DNA of 62,864 bases from assembly GCF_012910905.1 (NCBI RefSeq), contig NZ_WTVN01000030.1, positions 1 to 62,864 on the forward strand, in the 5' to 3' direction. Both the position numbers and the translations under genes were made by a program. Positions 43,897-52,826 of this stretch are shown here, piece after piece. The notes below the pieces were generated by a model that was not told the origin of the DNA, made no database searches, and worked only from the letters and a program-made list of their open reading frames with translations. The DNA comes from Aromatoleum toluvorans (GTDB lineage Bacteria > Pseudomonadota > Gammaproteobacteria > Burkholderiales > Rhodocyclaceae). Position 1 is the first letter of the stretch; each line of letters opens with the position of its first letter.

Positions 43897-45396
43897 ATGT
43901 CGCTGGCTCTCGTACGCACCCGCGCGCTCGCGGGTCTGGGCGCACCCGAGGTGACGGTGGAAGTGCACCTCGCCAACGGTCTGCCGGCCTTCAACCTCGT
44001 CGGCCTGCCCGACACCGAGGTGCGCGAAGCGCGCGAGCGCGTGCGCGCCGCGATCGCCACCTCGCAGTTCGAATTCCCGCAGCGCCGCATCACCGTCAAT
44101 CTCGCTCCGGCCGACCTGCCCAAGGAAGGTGGGCGCTTCGACCTGCCGATCGCGCTGGGCATCCTCGCCGCGTCGGGGCAGGTCGAGGCGGCGGCGCTGG
44201 GCGGTCACGAATTCGTCGGTGAGCTGTCGCTCGACGGCAGTCTGCGCCCGGTGCGCGGCGGCCTCGCGATGGCCCTGGAGAGCGGCCGCAGCGGCCGCGC
44301 GCTGGTGCTGCCCGCGGCGAATGCCGACGAAGCCGCGCTCGCGCGCGACGCGAGCGTCCTGCCGGCTCAGAGCCTGCTGGCCGTGTGCGCCCACCTCAAC
44401 GGCCACACGCCGCTCACGCGCCGTCTTCCGCCGCCGGTGGCGGAGGGCAGGGAGGACGAACCGGACCTCGCCGAGGTGAAGGGGCAGCTGCAGGCACGCC
44501 GCGCGCTCGAAGTCGCCGCCGCCGGCCAGCATTCGCTGCTGATGTTCGGTCCCCCGGGAACCGGCAAGTCCATGCTCGCGCGCCGCCTGCCGGGGCTCCT
44601 GCCGCCGCTCGACGAGGCCGAGGCGATCGAGAGCGCATCGATCCAGTCGCTCGAAGGGGCCTTCGACGCCCGCCGCTGGGGCCGACGCCCCTACCGCGCG
44701 CCGCACCATTCCGCCTCGGCCCCCGCGGTGGTCGGCGGCGGCGCCAGTCCGCGGCCCGGCGAGATCAGCCTCGCGCACCACGGGGTGCTGTTCCTCGACG
44801 AGCTGCCGGAGTTCGAGCGCCGCGTCCTCGAGGCGCTGCGCGAACCGCTCGAGACCGGCACCGTCACGGTGTCGCGGGCGCGGCAGCGCGCGGAGTTCCC
44901 CGCGCGCTTCCAGCTCGTCGCGGCGATGAACCCCTGCCCGTGCGGGCATGCCGGCGACAAGGGCGGGCGCTGCCGCTGCACGCCGGACCAGGTCGCGCGC
45001 TACCGCGGGCGGCTCTCCGGCCCGCTGCTCGACCGCATGGACATCGTCATCGAAGTGCCGCTGCTCGATCACGCCGACATGCTCGGGCAGCCCGCCGGCG
45101 AACCGAGTGCCGCGGTGCGCGAGCGCGTCACACAGGCGTGGGCCGTGCAGCGCGAGCGTCAGGGGCGCGCCAACAGCCACCTCGCGCCCGGCCGCGTCGA
45201 TGCGCTGTGCGCGCCCGACGAGCAGGGCAAGGCGCTGCTCGATCACGCGATCCGCCGGCTGAACCTGTCCGCGCGGGGGTATCATCGCATCCTCAAGGTC
45301 GCCCGCACGATCGCGGACCTGGCCGGCGCCGAGCGCGTCGGCCCGGCGCATCTGGCCGAGGCGATCCAGTACCGGCGCGGCCTCGATTCCCGCTGA
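43897..45396 (+). CDS. comM: YifB/ComM family Mg-chelatase-like AAA+ ATPase
   Basis: ComM is a hexameric helicase that extends recombination during natural transformation. The 499-residue protein has an N-terminal Lon-protease-like domain (ALVRTRALAGLGAPEVTVEV, NLAPADLPKEGGRFDLPIALG), then an AAA+ Mg-chelatase domain with Walker A GPPGTGKS (about 223), LFLDELPEF and AAMNPCPCGH with zinc-like Cys (CRCTP), and the C-terminal lid YHRILKVARTIADL. GGAGGAA precedes the ATG at 43897. Confidence 0.93.
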   Translation: MSLALVRTRALAGLGAPEVTVEVHLANGLPAFNLVGLPDTEVREARERVRAAIATSQFEFPQRRITVNLAPADLPKEGGRFDLPIALGILAASGQVEAAALGGHEFVGELSLDGSLRPVRGGLAMALESGRSGRALVLPAANADEAALARDASVLPAQSLLAVCAHLNGHTPLTRRLPPPVAEGREDEPDLAEVKGQLQARRALEVAAAGQHSLLMFGPPGTGKSMLARRLPGLLPPLDEAEAIESASIQSLEGAFDARRWGRRPYRAPHHSASAPAVVGGGASPRPGEISLAHHGVLFLDELPEFERRVLEALREPLETGTVTVSRARQRAEFPARFQLVAAMNPCPCGHAGDKGGRCRCTPDQVARYRGRLSGPLLDRMDIVIEVPLLDHADMLGQPAGEPSAAVRERVTQAWAVQRERQGRANSHLAPGRVDALCAPDEQGKALLDHAIRRLNLSARGYHRILKVARTIADLAGAERVGPAHLAEAIQYRRGLDSR

Positions 45397-45475
45397 CGCG
45401 GCCCCGCGCGGGGCCGCCGACGCGGGGCAGGGGCGCACGGCACCAATAACAAGACGCCCCAGAGAAACCCCCTTC

Positions 45476-46669
45476 ATGCCCGCCTCCTCGCCCTGGCTTG
45501 CGTTCGTCCTCGCCGCGCTCGCCGCCATCGGCCCGTTCTCCATCGACACCTATCTGCCCGCGTTCGGCGCGATGGGCGAGGCGCTGTCGGCCTCGCCGCT
45601 GCAGATCCAGCAGACGCTGACCGCCTACATGGCCACCTTCGCCTTCATGGTGCTGTGGCACGGTGCGCTGGCGGACCATTTCGGCCGCCGGCGCGTGCTG
45701 ATCGTCGGGACGGCACTGTTCGCGCTCGCCTCGCTGGTGTGCGCGCTGGCGCCGTCGATCGAATGGCTGTGGGCCGGGCGGGCGCTGCAGGGCATGGTCG
45801 GCGGTGCGGGCATGGTCGTCGGCCGGGCGGTGATCCGCGACCTGTATGAAGGCGAGCACGCGCAGCGGCTGATGTCGCGCGTGATGCTGATCTTCGGCAT
45901 CGCCCCGGCGATTGCGCCGATGATCGGCGGGCTGCTGCTCGCGCTGGGCGGCTGGCGGACGATCTTCTTCTTCCTCGCCGTCTTCGGTGCCTGGCTCAGC
46001 TTCCTCACCTGGCGCTACCTGCCGGAAACCCTCGCGCACGAGCATCGTCATCCGCTGCACCCGGTGCTGCTCGCCCGCGCCTACCGGCGGGTACTGGGGA
46101 GCGCCGCCTTCGTGCTGCTGGCCGGCGCGGTGGCGTTCAACTTCAACGGCTTCTTCCTCTACGTGCTGTCGGCGCCGACCTTCCTGATGAAGCACCTCGG
46201 CCTGTCCGCGCAGGAGTTCGGCTGGATGTTCGTCCCGTCGGTGATCGGCATGACCGCGGGATCGGCCCTGTCGGGGCGGGTCGCCGGGCGCTGGCATTCG
46301 CGGCGCACGATCGTGGTCGGCTTCGCATTGATGGCAGGCGCGGCGCTCGCGAACGTCCTCGTCGCGTCGCTGATGCCGCCGGGCCTGCCGCAGTCCGTGC
46401 TGCCGATCATGCTGTACACCTTCGGCATGGCGCTGTCGATGCCGAGCCTGACGCTGCTCGCGCTGGACCTGTTCCCCACGCACCGCGGGCTGGCGTCGAG
46501 CTGCCAGAGCTTCCTGCAGGTCGGCATCAACTCCCTGACCGCCGGCGTGCTCGCGCCGGTGCTGTGGTATTCGCCGCTCACGCTGGCGGCGGGCATGGCG
46601 GGCTTCCTGACGCTCGGCGGCATCGGCTTTGTCGCCTGGTGCCGTCGGGCGGTCGGCTGCGTGCGCTGA
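45476..46669 (+). CDS. Bcr/CflA family multidrug MFS exporter
   Basis: A 397-residue, twelve-helix major facilitator of the Bcr/CflA drug-resistance group. The first helix ends in IDTYLPAFGAMGEAL, a hallmark of this group, and the loop 2/3 motif ADHFGRRRVLIVG and GRALQGMVGGAGMVVGRAVIRDLYEG (motif C region) follow. The substrate is unknown. It converges with the PD-(D/E)xK gene, 25 bases away. Confidence 0.9.
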   Translation: MPASSPWLAFVLAALAAIGPFSIDTYLPAFGAMGEALSASPLQIQQTLTAYMATFAFMVLWHGALADHFGRRRVLIVGTALFALASLVCALAPSIEWLWAGRALQGMVGGAGMVVGRAVIRDLYEGEHAQRLMSRVMLIFGIAPAIAPMIGGLLLALGGWRTIFFFLAVFGAWLSFLTWRYLPETLAHEHRHPLHPVLLARAYRRVLGSAAFVLLAGAVAFNFNGFFLYVLSAPTFLMKHLGLSAQEFGWMFVPSVIGMTAGSALSGRVAGRWHSRRTIVVGFALMAGAALANVLVASLMPPGLPQSVLPIMLYTFGMALSMPSLTLLALDLFPTHRGLASSCQSFLQVGINSLTAGVLAPVLWYSPLTLAAGMAGFLTLGGIGFVAWCRRAVGCVR

Positions 46670-46694
46670 AGCATGCGTGTGCGGCGGACAATCT

Positions 46695-47696
46695 CTACGC
46701 GACTGGACTTCGGGTGGCAGACAGGTCCGCTACGTCCGTCGGCAATGCCTGAAGGCGGAACTGCACCTTCATAGCGTCCCCGTCTCCTTGCCACTGCCCG
46801 CAGTTCAGCAATGCGACCACCCTGTCATGCTCCAGCAGGGGGTGGAATCCCGGGGCAAGGAAGCAGCCGAACAATTCCGTGATACCGGATGATTTCAAGT
46901 CCTGGTGGTGCAGGCGCCCCTTGATTCGGGGTGCTTCCTCATCGTCGAACCCGAACCGGCCGCTGAGCAGATCCAGCACGAAGTGAACATAGAAAAGCAG
47001 TTCGCTGACAATTCCCATCGGTCGGTTGCGACCCGCTTTCAACTCGAAAATCCACAACCGGTTGCGCTGCTCATCGACCGCCACGAGGTCGATCGCGCTC
47101 TTGCCACCCGTAAATACCCGGCTACCCCCGTTTCCGGACACCTTCCCTTCAAATAGGCCCACCGGAAACTGACGTCCCACCCGGTCGGGGCGAAGCCCGA
47201 ATGTGCGTGCCAGCCAGCCGGATTCAACCAGGTGCTGTTCAAGCAACGATTCGGGCGAATGCTTGCTTGGCTCGTTCTGCGGGTTCTGCGCGGTATTGAC
47301 CAGGAACCTGCGGGACCCCGGGTTTCGCACCCTGGAGTCGTCCAAAAGCGACCGGCTCCGCTCGTTCACCCTGAACCAGTCGAAAAGCCCCGCGAAGTTG
47401 ACGACGCGGTACAGGAAACGCTGGTAATGCCCGTTGTTGCGGTCAGCCGGCGGCTCCCAGGCCAATTCCGCGTCGTCGATGCAACCCCAGGCCTTCAAAG
47501 CGAGCAGCCAGGCTTCAAATGCTGCTTCGTCGTCCTGCATGTTGCGTGTGACCGCGCTGGATGAAAGCGTCAGAACGACTTTCTTCCCGCTGCCGGAGAA
47601 CCTGCAATTCGTAGGTAGCCGAATTGAGCGGCGCTTGGCCTGTGCCTGCTGATAAGCGGCACGGAGCGCGGTTTCCAGCAGTAGGGCATCTTGCAT
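46695..47696 (-). CDS. orphan PD-(D/E)xK nuclease-like protein
   Basis: I do not recognise a named family for this 333-residue cytoplasmic protein. Residues 203-220 (IDLVAVDEQRNRLWIFELK) have the form of a PD-(D/E)xK nuclease core, with Asp203 and Glu218-Leu-Lys220; an upstream helix with Glu (SPESLLEQHLVESG) fits the fold. The N-terminal 140 residues are unassigned. GC content is lower than in its neighbours and codon use is mixed, suggesting transfer. It stands alone between an exporter and the liv operon with no methylase or toxin partner. Confidence 0.7.
   Translation of the reverse strand: MQDALLLETALRAAYQQAQAKRRSIRLPTNCRFSGSGKKVVLTLSSSAVTRNMQDDEAAFEAWLLALKAWGCIDDAELAWEPPADRNNGHYQRFLYRVVNFAGLFDWFRVNERSRSLLDDSRVRNPGSRRFLVNTAQNPQNEPSKHSPESLLEQHLVESGWLARTFGLRPDRVGRQFPVGLFEGKVSGNGGSRVFTGGKSAIDLVAVDEQRNRLWIFELKAGRNRPMGIVSELLFYVHFVLDLLSGRFGFDDEEAPRIKGRLHHQDLKSSGITELFGCFLAPGFHPLLEHDRVVALLNCGQWQGDGDAMKVQFRLQALPTDVADLSATRSPVA
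47363..47384. repeat. dispersed TTCGAC..GGTTCAGGGTGAACG element inside a gene
   Basis: On the minus strand TTCGACTGGTTCAGGGTGAA then CG closely matches the scattered element TTCGACAGGCTCAGGGTGAACG. It is read in frame as FDWFRVNE in the PD-(D/E)xK gene. A relative lies at 24758-24781. Confidence 0.45.
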
Positions 47697-47830
47697 CGTC
47701 GTTCTCCCGAGAGCGGCGGTAAAGGGCTTGATATGTGTTCGACCTATGATTTGGCAGCGGCTACCGGGGAAACGTGCCTCGTGAAGCCGGCTGATCGGCA
47801 GTGGCGGCGATTCCTGCTCCGTAAACGGAC

Positions 47831-47862
47831 GACGGGCGCGTACCCCGAGGTCCGCGCCCGTC
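47831..47862 (-). terminator. hairpin after livF
   Basis: GACGGGCGCG and CGCGCCCGTC form a 10-bp stem with a 12-base loop, 25 bases beyond the livF stop. There is no proper T tract (GTCCGTTTAC follows on the minus strand), so termination may be weak or factor-aided. Confidence 0.5.
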
Positions 47863-47886
47863 TCCGGATTGCGGTGTGGCGCCGCG

Positions 47887-48624
47887 TCAGGCCGCTTCTT
47901 CGCCGAGGTAGGCGGCGCGCACCTTCGGGTTGGTCAGCAGGTCGGCGCCGCTGCCGGTCAGCGTGATCTTGCCCGACTCCATCACGTAGGCGCGCTGCGA
48001 GAACTCCAGCGCGAGGTTGGCGTTCTGCTCGACGAGCAGCACCGTCACGCCTTCCTTCGCGACCGACTGCACGACCTCGAAGATCTTCTCCACGACCAGC
48101 GGTGCGAGGCCCATCGACGGCTCGTCGAGCAGCAGCAGCTTGGGGCGCGACAGGAGCGCGCGGCCGATCGCGACCATCTGCTGCTCGCCGCCCGACAGCG
48201 TGCCGGCGATCTGGTGCAGGCGCTCCTTCACGCGCGGCAGCATCGTGTAGACGCGTTCGAGGTCCTGTTCGATGCCCGCCGTGTCGTTGCGCGTGTAGGC
48301 GCCCATGCGCAGGTTCTCTTCGACGGTGAGGCGCGTGAAGATGCCGCGCCCTTCCGGCACCAGCGCGATGCCGCGGCGCAGGCGCCTGTGTGCGGGCAGC
48401 ACATGGACCTTCTCGCCTGCGTAGTGGATCTCGCCGCCGGCGATCTTCAGGCTGCCGGCGATGGCGTTCAGCGTCGTGGTCTTGCCGGCGCCGTTGGCGC
48501 CGATCAGGCTCACGAGCTCGCCGCGGTAGAGCTCGAGGTCGATGCCCTTGACGGCCTTGATGCCGCCGTAGGCGACCTCCATGCCGGCGAGCTGGAGCAG
48601 GGGGGAGTTGGGATTAGTGTGCAT
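47887..48624 (-). CDS. livF: branched-chain amino acid ABC transporter ATPase LivF
   Basis: A 245-residue ATPase with Walker A GANGAGKTTTLNAI, the LivF-specific RRLRRGIALVPEGRGIF, signature LSGGEQQMVAIGRAL and Walker B LLLLDEPSMGLAP. It pairs with LivG to drive uptake. The start overlaps the livG stop by 11 bases. It is the last gene of the liv operon. Confidence 0.95.
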   Translation of the reverse strand: MHTNPNSPLLQLAGMEVAYGGIKAVKGIDLELYRGELVSLIGANGAGKTTTLNAIAGSLKIAGGEIHYAGEKVHVLPAHRRLRRGIALVPEGRGIFTRLTVEENLRMGAYTRNDTAGIEQDLERVYTMLPRVKERLHQIAGTLSGGEQQMVAIGRALLSRPKLLLLDEPSMGLAPLVVEKIFEVVQSVAKEGVTVLLVEQNANLALEFSQRAYVMESGKITLTGSGADLLTNPKVRAAYLGEEAA

Positions 48625-49390
48625 GCTTCTGGCCTCCGCCGAGGTAGGCGCCGATCACGGCCTCGTTCTTCTGCACCTCGGCCGGAACGTCCTCGGCGAT
48701 CTTGCGCCCGAAGTCGAGCACGGCGACGCGGTCGCACAGGCCCATCACGAGCTTCACGTCGTGCTCGATCAGCAGCACGGTGATGCCGTCGCCGCGGATC
48801 TGCTCGATCAGCGCCTTGAGGTGGACGGTCTCGGTCGCGTTCATGCCTGCGGCCGGTTCGTCGAGGGCCAGCAGCTGCGGCTCGGTGGCGAGCGCGCGTG
48901 CAATCTCGAGCCGGCGCTGGTCGCCGTAGGAGAGGTTCTTCGCCGTCGCGGTGGCGAAGCGTTCGATACCCACGTACCTGAGGAGTTCGTACGCGCGTTC
49001 GGTGGTCAGGCGTTCCTCTTCGACGGTGTGCTTGTTCTGCGTGAGGATGCCCCACACGCCCGCGCTGGTGCGGATGTGGTGTCCCGCCATGACGTTCTCG
49101 AGCGCGGTGAGCTCGCGGAACAGGCGGATGTTCTGGAAAGTGCGCGCGACGCCCTGTGCAACCACGAGATGCGGCTTGCCCGACGGCAGGACCGCGCCGT
49201 TGAACACGAACTCGCCGCCGTCGGGCGTGTAGGCGCCCGTCAGCACGTTGAAGAAGGTCGTCTTGCCGGCGCCGTTGGGGCCGATCAGGCCGTACACCTC
49301 GCCCTTGCGGATCGTCAGCGACACATCCGAGAGCGCCTGCAGGCCGCCGAAGCGCTTGCCGATGTTGCGGGCTTCGAGCAGGGTGATCAT
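48614..49390 (-). CDS. livG: branched-chain amino acid ABC transporter ATPase LivG
   Basis: A 258-residue ATPase with Walker A GPNGAGKTTFFNVL, GVARTFQNIRLFRELTALENV (a LivG marker), LSYGDQRRLEIARAL and LLALDEPAAGMNATET. The ATG at 49390 overlaps the livM stop (ATGA); a long frame further upstream is the shadow of livM. Confidence 0.95.
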   Translation of the reverse strand: MITLLEARNIGKRFGGLQALSDVSLTIRKGEVYGLIGPNGAGKTTFFNVLTGAYTPDGGEFVFNGAVLPSGKPHLVVAQGVARTFQNIRLFRELTALENVMAGHHIRTSAGVWGILTQNKHTVEEERLTTERAYELLRYVGIERFATATAKNLSYGDQRRLEIARALATEPQLLALDEPAAGMNATETVHLKALIEQIRGDGITVLLIEHDVKLVMGLCDRVAVLDFGRKIAEDVPAEVQKNEAVIGAYLGGGQKHAH

Positions 49391-50487
49391 TCGGTCACCC
49401 CCTTGGCCTTCAGGTAGCGGATGTGGGAGTACTTGGCGCTGGCCGGGATCAGGCCGGACGGGCGGAGCAGCATCATCAGGATCATTGCGAGCGACAGCAG
49501 CAGCATGCGGAGCACTTCGGGGTCGAGCAGCACGTGGCCGAACAGGGCCTGCTGCACCGGTACCGCGAGGTGACGGAGGATTTCGGGCAGCGCGGAGAGG
49601 ATGATTGCGCCGACGATCGCGCCGGCGATGTTGCCCATGCCGCCGAACACCACCATCGTCAGCACCGCGATCGACTCCATCAGCGAGAACGATTCGGGCG
49701 ACACGAAGCCCTGGAAGGTGCCGAACAGCACCCCGGACACGCCGCCGAAGGTCGCGCCGAGCGCGAACGCCAGCAGCTTCATGTTGCGCGTGTTGATGCC
49801 GATCGCCTTGGCGGCGAGCTCGTCGTCGCGCATCGCGGCCCACGCGCGGCCGACGCGCGAGATCTGCAGGCGCTGGATGAAGATGATCGAGCCGACCACG
49901 CACAGCAGGAAGAAGTAGTAGTAGAGGAACAGCGAGTTGATCGACAGCTCCTCGGTGACCTGGATGTTGCGCGAGAGGTCCCAGCCGAACAGCACGACCG
50001 GGTCGAGCGCGTTGATCCCCTGCGGCCCGTTCGTGATGTTGATCGGGTAGTTCAGGTTGTTCATGAAGATGCGCACGATCTCGCCGAAACCCAGCGTCAC
50101 GATCGCGAGATAGTCGCCCCGCAATCGCAGCACCGGGAAGCCGAGCGTGATGCCGGCGGTCGCCGCGAAGCACGCCGCCAGCGGCAGCACGATCCAGATC
50201 GGCAGGTGCACGTCGAAGTGCGGCGACGCGAGGAAGGCCGCGGTGTAGGCGCCCACCGCGTAGAACGCGATGTAGCCGAGGTCGAGCAGGCCGGCGAAGC
50301 CGACGACGAGGTTGAGGCCCAGCGCCAGCAGGATGTAGAGCAGCGCGAAATCCAGCACGCGCACCCAGGTGCGGCCGAAGGCCATCGCGACCAGCGGCGC
50401 GGCGATCGCGATCGCGATCACGAGCCAGCGCGCGGCGAGCGGGTTGCGTTTGCCGAGCCAGGGAATGGCCAATGCGAGTTCATTCAT
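49387..50487 (-). CDS. livM: branched-chain amino acid ABC transporter permease LivM
   Basis: A 366-residue permease with about nine membrane segments. LNLVVGFAGLLDLGYIAFYAVGAY, cut here to its core GFAGLLDLGYIAFYAVGAY, and LRLRGDYLAIVTLGFGEI are LivM signatures, as is RVGRAWAAMRDDELAAKAIG, the ATPase-contacting loop. livH ends 17 bases upstream. Confidence 0.95.
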   Translation of the reverse strand: MNELALAIPWLGKRNPLAARWLVIAIAIAAPLVAMAFGRTWVRVLDFALLYILLALGLNLVVGFAGLLDLGYIAFYAVGAYTAAFLASPHFDVHLPIWIVLPLAACFAATAGITLGFPVLRLRGDYLAIVTLGFGEIVRIFMNNLNYPINITNGPQGINALDPVVLFGWDLSRNIQVTEELSINSLFLYYYFFLLCVVGSIIFIQRLQISRVGRAWAAMRDDELAAKAIGINTRNMKLLAFALGATFGGVSGVLFGTFQGFVSPESFSLMESIAVLTMVVFGGMGNIAGAIVGAIILSALPEILRHLAVPVQQALFGHVLLDPEVLRMLLLSLAMILMMLLRPSGLIPASAKYSHIRYLKAKGVTE

Positions 50488-50504
50488 CTGTGCATACTCC
50501 CGCG

Positions 50505-51437
50505 TCAGGCCCGGTCGGAGACGCGTTCACCCAGCAGGCCGGTAGGCTTGAAGATGAGCACGAGGCCGAGAATCATGAAGGCGAAGATGTCCTGGTAGGA
50601 CGAATTGAGGAAGCCGAAGGTCAGGTGCTCGATGTAGCCGGCGCCGAAGGATTCGACCAGGCCCAGCACGATGCCGCCCAGCATGGCGCCGCCGAGGTTG
50701 CCGATGCCGCCCAGGACCGCAGCGGTGAAGGCTTTCAGGCCGGGCATGAAGCCCATGCCGTAGTGCGCGATGCCGTAGTTGCTCGCGAACATCACGCCGG
50801 CGACCGCCGCGAGCGCCGCACCGATCACGAAGGTGAGCGCGATGATCATGTTGGTGTCGACGCCCATCAGCGCCGCGACGCGATGGTTCTCGGCGGTCGC
50901 GCGCATCGCGCGGCCGAGCTTGGTCTTGGTCACCAGCAGCACGAGGCCGGCCATCATCAGGGCCGAGACGACGATGATCGTGATCTGGATCGGCGTGATG
51001 AACACGCCTTCGATCGGCTGGATCGGCGTCGTCGAGATCAGCTGCGGGAAGGTGTGGTAGTTGCGGCCCCAGATGATCATCGCCAGGGTCTGCAGCAGGA
51101 AGGACACGCCGATCGCGGTGATCAGCGGCGCGAGGCGCGGCGCGTTGCGCAGCGGACGGTAGGCGAGGCGCTCCATCGTGAAGGCGAGCAGCATGCACAC
51201 CGGGATCGCGACGAGCAACGACAGGGACAGCATCGCGATCGGCGACATGCCGGGGGCGACCCCCATCAGGAACATCATGGTCTGAAGCGCGGTGAGCGCG
51301 CCGACCATCACGAGATCACCGTGGGCGAAGTTGATCAGGCCCAGGATGCCGTAAACCATCGTGTAACCCAGCGCGACCAGCGCATACACGCTGCCGACGA
51401 CGAGACCGTTCACGATCTGTTGAAGAAAGATTTCCAT
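50505..51437 (-). CDS. livH: branched-chain amino acid ABC transporter permease LivH
   Basis: A 310-residue permease beginning MEIFLQQIVNGLVVGSVYAL, with LGYTMVYGILGLINFAHGD and the coupling loop LGRAMRATAENHRVAALMG. It forms the channel with LivM. The start at 51437 is the family start; upstream in-frame codons lie in the leader after the livK terminator. Confidence 0.95.
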   Translation of the reverse strand: MEIFLQQIVNGLVVGSVYALVALGYTMVYGILGLINFAHGDLVMVGALTALQTMMFLMGVAPGMSPIAMLSLSLLVAIPVCMLLAFTMERLAYRPLRNAPRLAPLITAIGVSFLLQTLAMIIWGRNYHTFPQLISTTPIQPIEGVFITPIQITIIVVSALMMAGLVLLVTKTKLGRAMRATAENHRVAALMGVDTNMIIALTFVIGAALAAVAGVMFASNYGIAHYGMGFMPGLKAFTAAVLGGIGNLGGAMLGGIVLGLVESFGAGYIEHLTFGFLNSSYQDIFAFMILGLVLIFKPTGLLGERVSDRA

Positions 51438-51628
51438 GTTTACCCTCGGGATGTCGGGTGCGGGCCGCACAGGGATGGATCAAGCGGGGCGGTCGTCGTG
51501 GGGCCGGTACGCCGTTCGGACGCGGAATTCGCGCGCGCGGATCGCGGGCGCAGCGGGCTCGGCGCAGGTGTGTTCGCCGGACCGCGGAAGAACTGAAGAT
51601 ACATCGGGTTACATGTCGCGTGGTTCAT

Positions 51629-51667
51629 AAAAAAGGGGGTGCGACCGTGCTGCGTGATCGCAACCCC
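51629..51667 (-). terminator. intrinsic terminator between livK and livH
   Basis: On the minus strand GGGGGTTGCGA pairs with TCGCACCCCC across a 12-base loop and is followed by TTTTTT. It lies 44 bases beyond the livK stop and about 190 bases before livH, so it would reduce transcription of the permease and ATPase genes relative to livK. Confidence 0.8.
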
Positions 51668-51710
51668 CGCTTCGGGTCATCCAGACTGGAGGGCCTGAAT
51701 AACGCCAGCC

Positions 51711-52826
51711 TTACATCGGCGCCCAGGTTCCGGACTTGAACTGGTACAGCGTGATGGCGCCGTCCTTGATGTCGCCCAGGTCGTCGAAGGCCACCGTGCC
51801 GGTCACGCCGGGGAAGTTGCTCTTCTTCAGCTCGGGCAGGTACTTGGCCGGCTCGACCGAGTTGGCCGCCTGCATCGCCTTGATCATCGCCATCGCCGCA
51901 TCGTAGGCGTACGGCGAGTAGATCTGCACGTCGGCATTGAAGCGTGCCTTGTAGCGGTTGCGGAACTCCGTGCCGCCCGGCATCTTCTCGAGCGGCAGGC
52001 CCGCCATCGAGCAGTAGGCATTGGCGCCGATCGCATCGCCGGCGAGCTTGATCATCTCGGGGCTGCAGCCGCCGTCGCCGGTGACGAACTTGGCTTCGAC
52101 GCCCAGTTGCTTGAGCTGGCGCAGCATCGGGCCGCCCTGCGCGTCCATGCCGCCGAAGAAGATCACGTCGGGCTTGGCGCCGCGGATCTTGGTCAGGATC
52201 GCGTTGAAGTCGGTCGCCTTGTCGGTCGTGAATTCGCGCGCGACGATCTTGCCGCCGCCCGCCTTCACGGCCTTCTCGGTCTCGTCGGCGAGGCCCTGGC
52301 CGTACGCGGTGCGGTCGTCGATGATCGCGACGGTCTTCGCCGCGAGCGAGCCGACGATGAACTTGCCGAGCACGCTGCCCTGCTGCACGTCGTTGGCGAT
52401 CGTGCGGAACACGGCCTTGTAGCCCTGGCGCGTGAGCGTCGGGTTGGTCGCCGAGGGCGAGATCATCGGCACGCCGGCCTGGTTGTAGATGCGCGAGGCC
52501 GGGATCGTGGTGCCCGAGTTCAGGTGGCCGACGACGCCCTTCACGCCCGCATCGACGAGACGCTGGGCGACGGTGGTGCCGGTGCGCGGGTCGGCCTGGT
52601 CGTCCTCGCCCATCAGCTCGAACTTGACCTTCTTGCCGGCGATGGTGACGCCTTTGGCATTGGCGTCCTCGATGGCGAGACGTGCGCCGTTTTCGTTGTC
52701 CTTGCCGAGGTGGGAGATGGTGCCGGTCAGCGGTGCGACGCTGCCGAGCTTGACCACCATTTCCTGCGCCTGGGCGGCGGACAGGCCGATTGCCATGATC
52801 GCGAGTGCGACGACGGTTTGCTTCAT
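51711..52826 (-). CDS. livK: branched-chain amino acid binding protein LivK (copy 1)
   Basis: A 371-residue periplasmic binding protein with a signal peptide (cleavage after AAQAQ). VVKLGSVAPLTGTISHLGKDNENG and the Leu/Ile/Val-binding SGTTIPASRIYNQAGVPMISPSAT (shorter cores: SVAPLTGTISHLG, RIYNQAGVPMISPS) are typical. GGAGGAG precedes the ATG at 52826. It heads livKHMGF but is separated from livH by a terminator. It is clearly paralogous to the next binding protein at 53361. Confidence 0.93.
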   Translation of the reverse strand: MKQTVVALAIMAIGLSAAQAQEMVVKLGSVAPLTGTISHLGKDNENGARLAIEDANAKGVTIAGKKVKFELMGEDDQADPRTGTTVAQRLVDAGVKGVVGHLNSGTTIPASRIYNQAGVPMISPSATNPTLTRQGYKAVFRTIANDVQQGSVLGKFIVGSLAAKTVAIIDDRTAYGQGLADETEKAVKAGGGKIVAREFTTDKATDFNAILTKIRGAKPDVIFFGGMDAQGGPMLRQLKQLGVEAKFVTGDGGCSPEMIKLAGDAIGANAYCSMAGLPLEKMPGGTEFRNRYKARFNADVQIYSPYAYDAAMAMIKAMQAANSVEPAKYLPELKKSNFPGVTGTVAFDDLGDIKDGAITLYQFKSGTWAPM

